64,000 nt of DNA from Ochotona curzoniae (GCF_017591425.1 NW_024467121.1:20100707-20164706); one strand, 5' to 3'. Shown: positions 1 through 12,874, counted from the first letter of the stretch. The notes: a model not told the origin generated them from the sequence alone. Program-made: numbers and translations.

Positions 1-777
1 TTGATGATCTTTGCCTTACTGAGTTAATTCCTTAGGGTTGTAAAGATTGTCATTCCTCTAGTTTTATTTCTTTGTCATTTATTAGTTGGAATGCATCTGT
101 AGCTGGAAATTTCCCCTTGGTTCACTCACTTTTGGATCTGTTCCTTAGTATCATCCAAAGGTGACCAATGAATTTATTTAAAGCATTATTCATTCATAAA
201 TTTCAACCAGTCTAATGTGTTTCAATTCCCCTTTAACAGTTATTCTACTGAGCCTGGAAGCAGAAACTTTCTCCTTGGCTCTTAACTGTCTAAAACCCCT
301 TTCATAGTAGTTACTGTTTCCTTGCTTCCTGTCGTGATGGATGCTTAAGGCCTTGTGGGGGAATTCAGTGTTTAGAAATCGCAATCTGGGAGTGAAGAAC
401 ACTGATGATGGCTGCATTGGTTGTTTCTAACATTTTGCAAGGGGTAAATGTGAATATTTGTATCTTCTTTTAAATACAGAACTTGAATTTCTACTTCAAT
501 TTGAGGACTATATAGCTTCATTTTATCTAATCAATGTTCTTTGTATTGACAAAATATGAACTGTTTCGTTACATTCACACTATTCATATATCAATTTCAG
601 AGTCATTGCAATAATTCAGGACTTTTTTTTTTACTTTTTTGAATTTAGGGATGCATAATGAGACTTCTCTGAATTAAAAGATATTTTTTCTCTGTATATG
701 CAACCAACTACATATATATATATATATATGTATGTTTAGGTTGATTTTATCTTCTTGAGTGTTTAGGAGTATGTAGA
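1..777. other. AT-rich unassigned DNA with a short (TA)n tract
   Basis: No gene, RNA or repeat family could be recognised. A (TA)n microsatellite of about 20 bp lies at 711-730. The only open frame of note (190-417, minus) is 75 codons with no recognisable motif. Confidence 0.6.
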
Positions 778-1118
778 CTATTAAGTTATTTTATATATAT
801 ATATTTTATTGGAAAGGCGGATATACAGAGAGGAGAGACAGAGAGGAAGATCTTCCATCCAATGATTCACTCCCCAAGTGAGCGCAACGGCCGATGCTAT
901 GCTATGCTGATCCGAATCCAGGAGCCTCTCCCGGGTCTCCCACGTGGGTTCAGGGTCCCAAAGCTTTGGGCCATCCTCAACTGCTTTCCCGGGCCACAGA
1001 CAGGGAGCTGGAAGGGAAGCAGGGCTGCCGGGATTAGAACTGGCGCCCATATGGGATCCCGGGTGTGCAAGGCAAGGACCTTAACTACTGCGCCATCGCG
1101 CCGGGCCCTATTAAGTTA
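778..1118 (-). mobile_element. Young CSINE with perfect 11-bp target-site duplications
   Basis: A full-length minus-strand copy of the lagomorph tRNA-derived SINE occupies about 789-1107. Read on the minus strand it starts at a gggcccggcgcgatgg head next to 1107, has a B-box-like gttctaatcc, and runs into a tail with a (TA)n segment at 789-806. It is bounded by identical copies of ctattaagtta at 778-788 and 1108-1118, the mark of L1-driven insertion. The intact head, several retained CpGs and perfect duplication suggest a recent insertion. The short open frames on both strands here are SINE sequence, not genes. Confidence 0.93.
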
Positions 1119-1500
1119 ATTTTTAAAGAATTATGTAATGTGTTCATAATTCTAAACTCATAACAAAGTATAGTTAAGGGTCATAGATTTTATCATTGTC
1201 CCATTTACCTTATTTCTTATTTTTCTTATAAGTAGCCATTCTCTATGTATGATTAACGACAATGCTTTATTTCTGAAATGTAAACACATGTGTTTAAATT
1301 CATGCCTTTTGTTTCCTTGACAACAGTTTCTCATTCCATTTTTTTTCATATTCCATTGCAATCTGGAATCTACTCTCTAGTTGTATATAAGGAAGTCACT
1401 CATTCCTTAACAGAGCTACAAAACTTCCTTCGTGGGGTTAGGCCACAGTTTATTTATATAGACAGATATCAATAAACATTTGGGTTACTTCAAGTTGATT
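1119..1500. other. Unassigned AT-rich DNA
   Basis: Nothing beyond two overlapping opposite-strand open frames of about 60 codons. No splice-flanked coding block or repeat family recognised. Confidence 0.5.
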
Positions 1501-1790
1501 TTTCTCCCCAATGGCTTCAATGAATAGCCTTAGGGATATATGTGTTTTTGCATTTTGGCCAGCCTATTTTAGGGAGAAATCCCTAGAAGTGGGTCAAAGA
1601 ATACATATGTTTGTTATTTTGTTATAAATGTTGTTAAATCTCTCTCCAAAGGGGTTTTACCATGCTGCCTTCCCATCAGTAGTTTGTGGAAGTACTCGCT
1701 TTTTCACAGCCTTACTCACAGCGTCCACAGCCCAACTTTTGGATTTCCATCGTTCTACTAGTTAAAACATGGTGCTTCAGTGTAGCTTTC
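1500..1790 (-). mobile_element. Old L1 3'-end fragment, antisense
   Basis: The plus strand reads like the reverse complement of the terminal part of a mammalian L1: a phrase about a guest-site style agaagtgggtcaaag run, then tctctccaaaggggtttta, then ccttcccatcagtagt and a downstream cacagccttactcac. This order matches old L1M 3' ends read backwards. It is diverged and shows no target-site duplication. The exact ends are uncertain. Confidence 0.6.
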
Positions 1791-2768
1791 ATTACTGTTA
1801 CTGTGAGTTCAACAGCTCTCCTAAGGGTTTCAGCTGGATTTTCAGATGGATGCACTGGAAAACATGTCTGGAGTTTTGTATCATTAACGAGTCCCAATTA
1901 AGGGGGTGAATTTTGTGGTGTGGAGGAGCATCTGGGCTGGCTATTCAGAAGCCCTTTGGGAGCTCTGAACATGGATTTTGTCTGAGGGCTCTGGAAGGCC
2001 TTTCCTAAAACTCATACACTTAAAGGGTGTGCTATGTCTGAAGCTCAAGCCTTTTGGCATATCTGGGTCATACAATGGAAACTATGTCTCAGAATGTTGC
2101 CTTCACGGACACCCATGAGGAGCTCCACTGTTTATTTTCACAAGAACCTGTCACAACAGAAACTACGTACATTTTTATGAACAACTTAATCACATGAGAC
2201 AACACTGTTTAGCAAAAAAAGGTTTAGAGAGATGCTTTGTGTAAAATAGCTTTATGAAAGACTATGCACACAAATAATCTACATAGAAAACAAGATGGAG
2301 AATCGAAGAATTTTTTAAAAAAAATACGCCTCTCAAATTTGCTCAACAAATAAAACATGATGAATATCTGAAGAGAAATACATTGAAAAAGAACTGATAT
2401 AAGAAAACTACGCCAAAGAATCAAAAATAAACTCCACTGGGAAAGCAGGAAAAGCTGAGAGCAAAACTTCTGCAGACTCCTGAGGTTCCCAAGTCCCTAC
2501 ATCCCTTGCTGTAATGACTCCTTACGTCTTCGCAGTTCACATAATTTTTCATACATTTCTGACTTATTGTTAAGGTGTGCCATTTTGGCCCTTTCTTGAT
2601 TATATCCAGTTTAGCACCTGATCAGTCATATCCAGTCACGCAATGACCTTTGTTCTACCTGTAGGAATTTCTTAGCTTCATCTAGCTAAAAGGATCTTCG
2701 TGGTCTGAATACAGAGAAATTGCAAGTGTTTCTGCTTCCAGAACAGTATCATTCTCGTACTTCCTGGA
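1791..2768. other. Unassigned DNA, no gene seen
   Basis: Contains only short open frames on both strands. No repeat family, exon or RNA gene could be supported. Confidence 0.5.
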
Positions 2769-2873
2769 TTGAGTAACAAATACAGACTGAGGAGCTGCAG
2801 ACCTTGAGTAACAAATACAGACTGAGGAGCTGCAGACCTTGAGTAACAAATACAGACTGAGGAGCTGCAGACC
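2769..2873. repeat. Tandem repeat, three identical 35-bp units
   Basis: Units lie at 2769-2803, 2804-2838 and 2839-2873. Each starts ttgagtaacaaa and ends gagctgcagacc, and the three copies are identical. Because 35 is not a multiple of three, the overlapping minus-strand open frames (2678-2965 and 2682-2969) show the same peptide in shifting frames, which argues against coding use. The unit occurs nowhere else that I noticed in the window. Confidence 0.97.
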
Positions 2874-4969
2874 GAATAAAAACATCTTGCAATAACACAG
2901 AAGAGGTTTCTCTGAAGAAGCCATTGGAGGGACAGTGTGCCCTGAAAAGACCAAGAAGGAATCAATCATGCATTTCCTCCATAGTCAATGCCCCAGTATA
3001 GCACAAGCTCTGGTTTTGTTAGAAAGGGAAATTCTGCAAAAAAACAAAACCAAAAAACCAGAAGCAGCTAACAGAAAGGTGGGATACTGATGTTGAAAGA
3101 AAAGCAAGCAGGAAAGACATGCTTATTTCTTTTACACAAAAATCAGAGGGTGACCCAATTACCATCTTCAAGTAATCTGAACCCATTCTACTGCTAGAAA
3201 GCAAAACATATAATCCAAGATGTCAGATACCATAACAGAGCAAAAAGTCATTAACAATTGGTATAAGCTATTCAATAGAAGAGTCTGACATTTTTCACTG
3301 TTTTCATTTCTTACCAATGGTCTCTCCTCTATTCCTAAGGGTTTTACCTCCGAGGATGTAAAATACTACTGAAAATAATGTAGTAAAGCAGGAAAAATAC
3401 TAGGCACACATGAGCATGATTATAAATATGCAAGATTTTATAAAAAGATTATCAAGAACTTCTGAGTAGTTTTGGTTCATAAAAATGGGGAAAATCATTT
3501 CTAAAGAAGAAAGAATCTTGTCTATTATCAAATATGGTAATGAGGTTCAAGGACTTTCCCTCTTTTACTCAATACAATGTTGTACAGCACATAGGCAACA
3601 TTTTAATTTTTATTCATTCCGTTATAAAAACCATAGGCATCTATGCCATGGATTCCCTGAGAATGGTTTAAGCCATTTAGTTCAATATTTTTCTATTGCC
3701 AGTGGATAGTTCTACAACACCCAGCTGTAAAGCTCACAGGCTACGTTACTCAGCCCTCTTACCCTTAAGGACTACCTAAGCTTGAAATAGTATGGCTGGA
3801 TCTACTGGGTCAAAGATAAGGGTATACACATCACCAAGTCTTAATAAAATAATCCATTCATCAGTTACCCATACATACAAAGATTGCTCATCCACACAAG
3901 GAATTTTATTCTAGGGAGGGTGAGGGCCATGCCTATCACAGGCAAGGCATTGTCTCAGGTATGAAAAGCTAAAATAAATGATTTTGAGAAATTTTAAATC
4001 CTATTAAGAAGTATTTTTGCAAGATTAATCACATTAGAGGTTATTGCAGGAATCTATAGCTAAGAAATTAATGATGAAATGTTCAGTGGTGTGTGCTCTG
4101 GGGAAGGAAGCCTTCCTTTAGGGAAGGTGGGAGGGGGTGAAGAGTAATCACCTTTGATTCCTAATTCAATTGGGGGTGTTCCATAATTAGTGGTGGGAGG
4201 GGGGAACAAAGGAGGAAGAGAAGGAAAAAAGGAAAGAAAGAAGAAATACAGGATCTGAAAAGGCAAAGAGAACTATGAAAGAACAGTGTGAGCAAGTTCT
4301 TGGTGAAGGGAAAATTTACCACTTATTTGAAAAATGATAGGCAAACTGAGTGGTGAGCAGGATCAACACGGGCATGGCAAGTCATCAATATGAGGGTCAG
4401 CCATGGGAACACAGCCCAGCAGGGATGGCTTGAAGCAGTGGAACCCATGCTTATCTCTAATCCTTTAAGTAATTAGGCGCTATGAAGACCAATGAGCATG
4501 AGTAACATGATGAATGTGGCACTTTAGGAGAATTAATCTGGCAGGTGTGTGCTATGGATTACTGCCAAGATGAGGGTGAAAGATGAAAGAGCAGTGTGCC
4601 ATGGTCTAAGATGTGACCATGGTTGCATTTGCTCTCAATTGATTTAAAAAAAAAACAGTCTTTTTGAGGTAACAATAGTTCCACCAGGACCCTGGCCATC
4701 TTCACACTAAGTTTGGCTGATTGTAAGGAAGTGATTAAATTTTATTCCTTATTAAATACAAAAGGACATTCTATTTTGTACTTCCATCTTCCTCTGCATT
4801 CAATCAGTGTGACTATTACAATTATGGTGCCAAAGATGTTATCAAGTAGTGGGTCTAAGTAGCTGTTAATTGTGAGATATTCCCTGAGAAGACAGCTTTG
4901 AACGCCCTGAAATGGGGAGCTGGGGTGTCAGGAGCGTCTGTATGTACCACAGATTCTTCAAATCCTCAT
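2874..4969. other. Unassigned DNA with a purine-rich patch
   Basis: No gene recognised. A G/A-rich patch at about 4110-4265 contains several short G runs. A stretch at about 4440-4620 (including gagtaacatgatgaatgtgg and attaatctggcagg) resembles an old mammalian interspersed repeat whose name I cannot give with confidence. A-rich run at 4645-4655. Confidence 0.45.
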
Positions 4970-5025
4970 TTTTAAAGATATATTTGAAATGTAGAGATAT
5001 ACAGAGACATGTGCACATGCACGCG

Positions 5026-5056
<31 letters not shown>

Positions 5057-5270
5057 TTTCCATCTTCTGGTTCACTTTACAAATGGAGCAATGACTGGGG
5101 CTAAGAGCCAAGTCTCTTATGTGGGTGGCAGGGGCCCAAGCACTGCTGCCTTCCAAGGCACATTAGAAGGAAGCTGGCCTAGAAGTAGAAGAGCCAGGAC
5201 TCAGATCAGCACTCCAATACAGGATGCCATTGTTCTAAGCATCCGTTTAACTCTCTGCACCATGATGCTG
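4970..5270 (-). mobile_element. Old, diverged CSINE with an internal (CA)n expansion
   Basis: The minus-strand SINE body is recognisable from ccatcttctggttcacttt, the tgtgggtggcaggggcccaag block and the actcagatcagcactcc block. Between the A-rich tail end (4970-5010) and the body there is a (AC)14 tract at 5029-5056 preceded by a CG/CA mixture. Many substitutions and no clear target-site duplication indicate an old copy. Confidence 0.8.
5029..5056. repeat. (AC)14 microsatellite
   Basis: Uninterrupted dinucleotide run, lying within the degraded polypurine end of the SINE at 4970-5270. Confidence 0.97.
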
Positions 5271-7427
5271 TTCTCCCTCAAGTCCCTTTTCACGCTGGCA
5301 GACTTATAGTCTACATTCTCAGGGACAGAGCAGGGGACACCAACAAAAACTGTGACCAAGATAGACTTTCATTTCATTTCTCATTTTCACTGTATAACAC
5401 ATTCCTTTTTAAAAGCACATTCACAATAAACCCTTTTCAGAAATTATTTGTTGCCTGTTGTTATCTAAGCCAAAGACTATTTAAGAAAACCCTACCTGCA
5501 AATCTCTGTATTTACATAGAGGTATGCTCTTTACTGCTACTCTCTTCTACCACCTCCTCCTCCTCCTTCAGCAGGTTCTTTTTAGGAAGAAACATCCCTT
5601 ATTTCCAACAGAATAGTCTAGAACTCACACCTCTCAGCCTCTAGGACGGGCAGCCCCAGGTCTGCTGTTCTGCATCTCACACCACAACCAGTCCATCTTG
5701 TTACCAAGGATGTTGAGAGCCACTACAGGATACCATGCTCCAGTGTACTGCGCTGTGGACAGTGTACTGTCCTAGTGGACACTGCTTTAAAGTGAGCACA
5801 CATACAAGGGTGCCCTCTTTTTGAAAGTGTCTTCTCCTCAAGGCTTCTGGAAAGGACATTCCTGTTCATTGTTCACTGTGTGCCCCAAGAAAGACTCTGG
5901 GACAATGACTTAGGCAAGCACACCCTAGACTTGGATCTAAGTTCCCAATTTCATTTTGTTATTTTCTTCAGTCTGTCTTCCCAGTGGGAAAGCTGTGGAC
6001 CAGCTGAAACCCACAGCTGATATGTAGGGGTGGGGAGTGAGTGACTTGAAGAGCAATCATTCAAACTTCCGTTGACCCCCTACTACTTCCAAACAGCCGA
6101 GGCTGAGAGGGTTCTTTGAGGGCATCTCTCCCAGGTATCTGGAGCTCTACAATGGAAAATGTGGCCACTTCCCAGCTAGAAAGGAAATATTTTGTATTGT
6201 TGTTAGTTCTCTGCGCATGTACTTTCTTAGAAAAACTCACTTGGAGGTCTGGTTGTTTTTATCCAGTGAGTGCCCTGGGCAAATACCATCTTAACTTTAC
6301 CCCAATACCCACTAACTCCCTAAATACGGTATTATCCCAGAAAATTCAACCTCATTCTTCAGAACCCATCACCACTAGTCTCAAACTACAACCAGGGATC
6401 AGCAATCAGTGAAAGTTCCAGGAATGGCTAACACTCATGATCCAAAGCCACATGATCCAAGTCCATCATTTTAGGATGGCAGCTCCAGTCCTCCCTTGGA
6501 ATAGACTTGTTCTGATTTTCAGATGTAGTTCTGATAAGTCCTCATTTTTCTCATTCATTCATGGCTTGCAGTTCAGGGGAGGCAGACATACAAATAACAG
6601 AAAGAAATGTCCACTGAACCACCTGACATTGAGAGAGCCATGGGAAAGGAGATTTAATGTGGAAATGGTGGTCTCAGAACCACTCTAAATCGTCATGTAA
6701 AAGCAAGAATGGTGGCCAAATACCTCTGATGGGGCAACTGAATTTTTTTTTTCTTGGAGCAATCTGAGAGGTGAAAGCGAGGAGGAAATCTGAGTGTGTA
6801 GAGTTAAGCCCCTTTCAGAGAGTTTTAGGATCTGTTGGTAGGTGTCTCAGCCTGCAAAATCCCCAGCTAAGCCTCTCGGATTAGCACATGCTGATGTGTT
6901 CAGCACAGGATGCAAGCTGGCTGTCCACATTATGAATGCCATAGAGCAAGCTGTAAGAGGACGGGGAATAAGGTACTGAAGTGTTGTAGGAAGATGGACA
7001 GTGCACTGACAGAAGTGCAGAATGAGAAGTGATTGCCCGCTTCCTGCTAATAGTTATGATGTGTGCTAAACTCACACACTCACTCATTCAGCGTATTTCA
7101 GAAGGCGTGCTGTGTTCTAAGCATGACATGAGAATCTGCACCTGGAAGTGCATTGTCTGCAAGTCTCATCTTGGAAAACTAGAATGTCTCTTACCTTAGC
7201 AGCACACCATTTAGTTCCCAGGAATCACATATCCTGGGACTACTGCATAACACAACACAGGTCTAGGAGCAACTGATAACTCTAAAGGTCCCCATTCACC
7301 TGCAGTTAGGCCATTTCTAGTTTATCTCAGAGGCAAAACAACACAGAATTACTCTTGTTTCTAGTGTAACCATTTTGAAGTCTTACAGCCTTCTTGTTGC
7401 AGACTAAGTCACTGCTTGCATGTTTTT
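5271..7427. other. Unassigned DNA, no gene seen
   Basis: A (CTC)n-like patch is at 5551-5570. Open frames of up to 98 codons (6116-6412, plus) show no motif or splice context that would support coding. No repeat family recognised with confidence. Confidence 0.5.
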
Positions 7428-7537
7428 TTTAATATGCATTTTCCATGAACTTTGAGTTTTAGATCTTCAAATTTTTTGCAAATTTAGCTTTAGATTCCAT
7501 TTTCCATGTTTTTTGAAGTACCCATTTATGACTGTTC
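7428..7537. mobile_element. Short palindromic mariner/MITE-like remnant
   Basis: Contains the pair attttccatgaactttgag and ccattttccatgttttttg close to a gaagtaccc end. This is the same terminal signature as the better preserved copies at 35641-35769 and 62629-62760. Ends are approximate and the copy is degraded. Confidence 0.5.
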
Positions 7538-9694
7538 TCTCCTCCCTCTGCTCAGACATCAAACATAAAACTCCATTTATCTCCTTTGTATCCAAGCTCT
7601 TATGCATACCATTTTTCATAGTTGTGTTTTTCTCTGAAAAAAAAAAGCTTGCCTATAGAAGACACTGAATAAGTACCTTCAATTGAATGGCTGAAGAAAT
7701 CACCGGTAAATGTTCTCCACACACATCAGTTTCTAAGCATCAGGAAAACAGCACTGATACTCAGAAACATTCTCAGTCTAGTGTACCTTAGTTGTTTGCT
7801 TTCCTCGGACTAGCTCAGTTTTCATGCATGTCAATGCAGAGATGGGTCATGAAAATTTCATTCCCTGCTTCATCACCTTGTCCTATTAGCAACTGCAGCT
7901 GACAGTGGGGACCTGTCTCACTCTGCAAACATGTGTAGCATCTGCTGGCAAATCTGGAAACCACCAGGACAGCTCATTTTTCACCTCAGATCCAGGTGAA
8001 GAATGCACACTGGTGGGTGGCTTTTACATGCTCACCCCTCTGATAAGATCAAATTGGATCTATCGGAAAGGACACGTTGAAGAGACTCAACGGTTTATGT
8101 CTCCTCTGCCTTCTACATCAGCTGAAACAAATACTGAGAATTACTATAGTGCTTGCTTGTTCTAGCATCTACCAGGCTCTGCCACTGCAAGGAAGGAAGC
8201 CCAGGCACCAGAGATGGCAGAAGGTGTGAAGGAAGGCTTCACATCCAAGGATTGTGGGGCCGAAATGAGTCCATGTACAGCATCAAGCTCAACAAACAGC
8301 CCCTATTGGCACCAGTATTGAAAGTAAGCAGTAAAAAAACAGTCCTCTCATTAAAGTACTTGCCAAGTCCATGGTCTCCATGTAAATATGACAGTGAGCC
8401 CACAGTGACACCTGTTAAATGTATCATCATCTGCCCTAAACTATCTCTTGTCTTTGAAAGAGAGGAGATGACCACTGGCCAAGCAAGCCTATGCCATCCT
8501 GGGAGGATGGAGTTAACATCCTGCTCTGTTCCATCTGGCTCTGTGCTAACATTTATTTGCATTCTCCTTCTTGATCTGCTTTTATATAGGCATGGGTCTA
8601 TGGCCAGCAACCCATGCTAAGCATTGAGGTCCATCATTGCGCTTGCTCTGAGAGCCTCCCTCCATGGGTGGCTCCCTACCAGTGGCCCAGGGCAGTGCAG
8701 ATCTCTTGTAAAGCTATTCTATGCTGGCCTCATGTGTCAGCCCTTTTAGACACAGCAGCTTGGGATGGTTCCACTCAACTTTCTCTCTTCTCCTACCTTC
8801 AATGTCAGATTTGCACTGCTGTCTAAGAGCTCCATCACTACTTCCCAGCTCTGTTCTACTCCTCCCACACAGGTCTTGCCCTCACCAAATCCATGTAATG
8901 TGAAACTTTTCTCAGTGTCTCCTTCTTAGAGGAGACTCGTACAGACCCCATTCCAGGGATCCAGGAAAGAGTGTGTTTCATCATAAGGCAAGATCTGAAT
9001 GAGTTCTAGCATGTAAGAGGCACTCAAACGGTATGTGTTCAATGCATGAATGAATCTGAGATGCTGAAACAGCTGGTGAGCTGACCCTAGCAATGAAGAT
9101 AAACTTTTGTACAAAATTGTGCAAGCTTAGCAGTCTGTTGGTCTCCTTGTCATCAACACCCATGTCTTCCATGCCTGATCAAGCAAGAGCCTGAAGTTCT
9201 CCTAAGTCATGCAGCTTGCAGCGATTCTAGGTCACCAGGACTATGAGAGTTTAACAGCTAACAGCTCTAAAGGCATCAGAGAAGAAGCACTATCTTCCTA
9301 CCTAATGGGATCAGAGAAAGATACACTTCTGCATGCCAACATTGCCAGGAATAGGTAAATGGTAATTAGACAATGACAAATGGATTATCTAGTGGGTAAG
9401 GTGGAGAGAAAGGATAGAACAGCTTGAAGAATATGGAGGGGGTCTTGATTTACCCCAGAAAGATCTTGCGATGGATGGGAACACAATGCCAATAAGCTGA
9501 ATGCCCAGGATAACCAGGACACCTTTCCTGGCGTCTGAATGTGGGACCTGTCTAGAGCTCAGAGTGAGGCACAGAGGCCCTAAATATCCAAGCAGGTGAC
9601 AGTGCAGCACCTGCCACTCAGTGACAGGTGGGGAGATTGAGAAACTGTCAAATAACTGAAACTTCAAACCTCTATTAAGTTTTATCACTTAAAT
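7538..9694. other. Unassigned DNA; open frame of 155 codons not supported as a gene
   Basis: The open frame at 8153-8620 (plus) is the longest here and overlaps a 123-codon frame on the minus strand (8239-8610). Neither has a recognisable domain, and neither is flanked by convincing splice sites. I read both as chance open frames. Confidence 0.5.
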
Positions 9695-9790
9695 AAACCA
9701 TAATTTCTGGATTAAAGGTCCAGGAATCTGAATTTTCACAAGCATCCAGATTTGGCTTTGAATTTAATCCACATGGTCACACTAGCTGGC
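9695..9790 (+). mobile_element. MER5-like (hAT-Charlie) fragment
   Basis: The phrase ggtccaggaatctgaatttt followed by cacaagcatcc matches the well-known mid-part of MER5A-type nonautonomous hAT elements. Short and diverged. Confidence 0.45.
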
Positions 9791-10824
9791 ATTTCTGTGA
9801 TTTCTCAAGTGAGTTTGCGTTCTCACACTACCAATCAGCTGTGACTCTGGAGTGAAAGGAGAATCCTAGCTGAACTGGGTTGTATTCTATTGGAGAAGCT
9901 CAGGTGGCCCTGAGCAGAGCAAAGGATTGCATGAGTCACCTGCTAGCAGCCAGCCTAGGCCAGATGAGCCCTAGTTCAGGGCAGTGAGAGACAAAGCAGA
10001 GAATGGCTCATCTTCACACCTGCTGATACCTGAACTACAGGCATCTGAGAACTGAGCTGCTGAGAAGCATTATCGGAAGCACGTTAGGACAGGAAAGTGG
10101 GGTCAGGAGAGAGGGAATTATTTTTGCCAAACAAACGTCAGAAGGACACCTGCAGTATGAGAACTGGTTGTCATGGGCAGCAGGTAACATCCAAGCCAAG
10201 TGGGAGAGCACAGGCCCCACTCCTCACTTGGCCTGCACACTGGCTTGGTGTCCCTTCTGAGACCCCAAGCAGGGGAGGTGGGATATAGGGAGATTCCCAG
10301 ATGTACAAACAGGGCATTCCCCTTCCTGGATGCCAGCTGCGAAGGGGAGTGTCCACAACCCAACAAAGGAGAGAAGGTGTCACTGCCTGGCTGGGATAAT
10401 CAATCACCTCCTAATCATGAAGGACAGATGCTTGCATCCAGTGTCACAGACCTTTAAAAGGACAGACCCAAGGGCTGAAGGACTGGTAGGGATGTGGCCT
10501 TCTCCCAGCCTTTCAGAGAGTCAGGAGCTAGCCAAGACCACGGAGCATCTGGAATCTGTGTATCTGTCTGTTAAGCAATGAGGTCCTTAGGACACACTGG
10601 GGACATCAGGTACAAGCGACAACCCATGGGCGAAGGCAAGGGAACTTGCACTTCTTTTCTCACAGACTTCCACAGGGTACTGAAATCAGGAAAACTAATT
10701 GCAAAGATTTTTTTTTCTTTTCCTGGCCAACAAGGGTGACATATAAGTGTGTACACAAAATTATTTGCATCTTCTCTTGAGGGGTAAGGCCACTGGTCTT
10801 CCCTCCTCATCTCCTAGGAAACAG
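9791..10824. other. Unassigned DNA, moderately GC-rich
   Basis: Several overlapping short open frames on both strands (10035-10581) but no recognisable protein, RNA or repeat. Confidence 0.45.
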
Positions 10825-11110
10825 GCAAATCAGTCACATTGGAATGCTGTGCCTTTGTATTCCACATCCTTTCCTGACATCATTACTCCATCTGCCTGCA
10901 GTCAGTTTCCCAAGTTGACTTCCTGCATTACTTCACACAGGCTGTTTTTTTTTTTCCCTGAAGCTGTACATCTTCATATTTCATTCTCTGTCTACACTGT
11001 TTCTCTCTTCCGCTTAAATCCAACTAAGTGTCACTTCCTCCAGGAAGCCTTCCCTGATGCTTATATTCTCAACTATGTGCTCAGCTTTCCTGCACGTTGA
11101 TAACCACTCT
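10825..11110 (+). mobile_element. L2 3'-region fragment
   Basis: The block containing ccaactaagtgtcacttcc followed by tccaggaagccttccctga matches the diagnostic part of mammalian L2 near its 3' end. The upstream ggaatgctgtgcctttgt part is consistent with the same element. The 117-codon open frame here (10747-11100) is therefore old L2 sequence by chance open. Confidence 0.65.
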
Positions 11111-12184
11111 GCACGTCCCTGTACATGTTGTGCTCTGTGTTTCAAGCTCCTCTGGAGACAGGCCTTTGCTCTCAGGGCTAACAAGCCCCTTCTGACATCA
11201 GAGTGCTCAGGTTTGATTTCTGGCTCCTGTTTCCAGCTTCCTGCTCACGCAGCTCCCTGGGGAACAAGAGGTGAGCATGGCTCTGGCAGTTCAGTCCCTG
11301 CTGTCCAGATGGGAAGCATGGGACATGGAACTCCTTGCTCTGGTCCTGGGCCCAGTCCTGGCCTTTGTGAGAGCCCAGCAGACAGGGGCTCTCTGTGGCT
11401 CTCGAACGAATCAATTTAAAAAACATTCAATTTCATCTGTATATGAATTCTCAAGGAACTGTTGAGAATGCATGGGCAAGGAAGTCATAATCATTATTCA
11501 AGAACTGATTAACTGACTGAGTGACTACATGAGCAGTTGATCACTGACCCTTTCCAGCGAGGAATGCAGAGGATGCCAGCTGCTCCCTAACCCTTCCAAG
11601 GACATGTTTCCCCCCTCCCACGGGACCAGAAGTGGCTACCAAGTGTGAAGAAGGGATGTATTGGAAGTTACCTGTAATTTGACGGGGAGCAGGGCCCTCC
11701 CAACTGATTTTATAAGAGTGAGAACCAGCATTAACTGCATGCAGTCATGGAGACAGATGAGGTCTCCTTGGGAAGCAGCTCCTGCTGACCTCATGAGCCA
11801 GTACACATTCTTGCAGCTGAAAGTGCACCCTCCAACTGAAGTTCCTGGGGCATGGTGGGAGGCAGCTTCCCTCCTATGTGGATGGTGGAATGATTCTAAG
11901 GGTGTCTGTCCTTGGGGGGCGACCTCCCTTTATTGCAGCCTGAGCCAGAGTGTCTCAGCTTTTAATGCACATGCAGCTCAGGATCCCCACCCAGGGGTCT
12001 TGCTCTGACAGACACTTGATATTGCTCACAAGCTGCTAGGAGATATCAGTGTGACTTCTTCACAGATAGCACCAGGAGCAGCAGCAGCTAAGAGACAGGT
12101 TATCAGCTCCTCTCCCCTGTTAACTGGGAAGACTAGCACCTGCAGGTGTGAGAGGACAAAGGCAAGATCACTGCAGAAGGTGTC
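11111..12184. other. Unassigned DNA
   Basis: Open frames of 115-120 codons at 11057-11419 and 11661-12008 (plus) have no recognisable domain. The second half (about 11970-12100) may belong to the MER5A that follows. Confidence 0.45.
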
Positions 12185-12325
12185 AGAGGCACATGGCATT
12201 GCCACTCATTCCTCCCCTGTATTTCTGAGTTACTGGTCTGGGACAGAGCCTGGAAACCTGCATTTCTAATGAACTGGATGCTATAGTGGCGGGAACCACA
12301 TGCTAGGAACTACTGGCTTCTGGGC
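12185..12325 (+). mobile_element. MER5A-like hAT-Charlie fragment
   Basis: Shows the MER5A order: a gagttactggtctgggacag block, then cctggaaacctgcatttc, then an end near gctaggaactactgg. It abuts the MIR downstream. Confidence 0.6.
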
Positions 12326-12560
12326 TAAAAGCATGCACTGGCTAAAGGTCATACTGGCTTTGAAACTGGACATTACCATGCACATGAATTACATGAACTT
12401 GAACAACCTACCCTCCTGTTGCTTAGGCTCCTCATCTGTTACTTGCAGCTGATGTCAGTGACGGCATGAACCTTAATAAGATTGCTGGGAGGCTTGTGTT
12501 AATGTGTGAGAAGTAGGTGCCTAGTATGGTGTGGCACTCTGTTGGGATAAGCTGCTGTTA
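12326..12560 (+). mobile_element. MIR SINE (plus)
   Basis: The region with acatgaacttgaacaacc, ggctcctcatctgtta and agtaggtgcctagtatggtg follows the core and 3' half of MIR in sense orientation. Old and diverged. Confidence 0.65.
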
Positions 12561-12579
12561 TGGCGTACTGTTGCAGTGT

Positions 12580-12790
12580 GTGCAAGTGGACAGCAGAGGC
12601 AGAAAGACACGAGCTCTGACCCAGCTCTTCCATAACATATCAGTCCCAGGATAAAAGACTTAATCTCTCTCAGCTTCATAGCCTCCGTTGAGTGGCAATC
12701 AAAGTCATCACTTCATAAAATGTTGCAGGAACTAAGGGGGAAAATGGATAGAAATGGACAGAGCATCATGTGACTCAAAAGGCAACTGCT
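12580..12790 (+). mobile_element. Second MIR SINE fragment (plus)
   Basis: The order agctctgacccagctct, aagacttaatctctctcagc, then cagagcatcatgtg is that of a sense-strand MIR. It lies directly downstream of the MIR at 12326-12560. Confidence 0.55.
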
Positions 12791-12874
12791 GCTTACAGTG
12801 GGCTTCACTTCTAGCAGATTTCTACATGTGCTGGCCTTGTCACAGGAAGTCCCTGAGGCTGCAAAACTCTCAAA

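Noticed and set aside
789..1107. Functional tRNA gene in the SINE head
   Set aside because: Only a tRNA-derived promoter is present; no intact cloverleaf could be formed by eye.
2678..2969. Repeat-containing peptide with repeated YLLL/VFVTQ-type segments
   Set aside because: The periodicity comes from a 35-bp DNA repeat that shifts frame in every unit.
8153..8620. 155-codon open frame on the plus strand as a gene
   Set aside because: No recognisable domain, overlapped by a 123-codon frame on the other strand, and no splice or promoter context.
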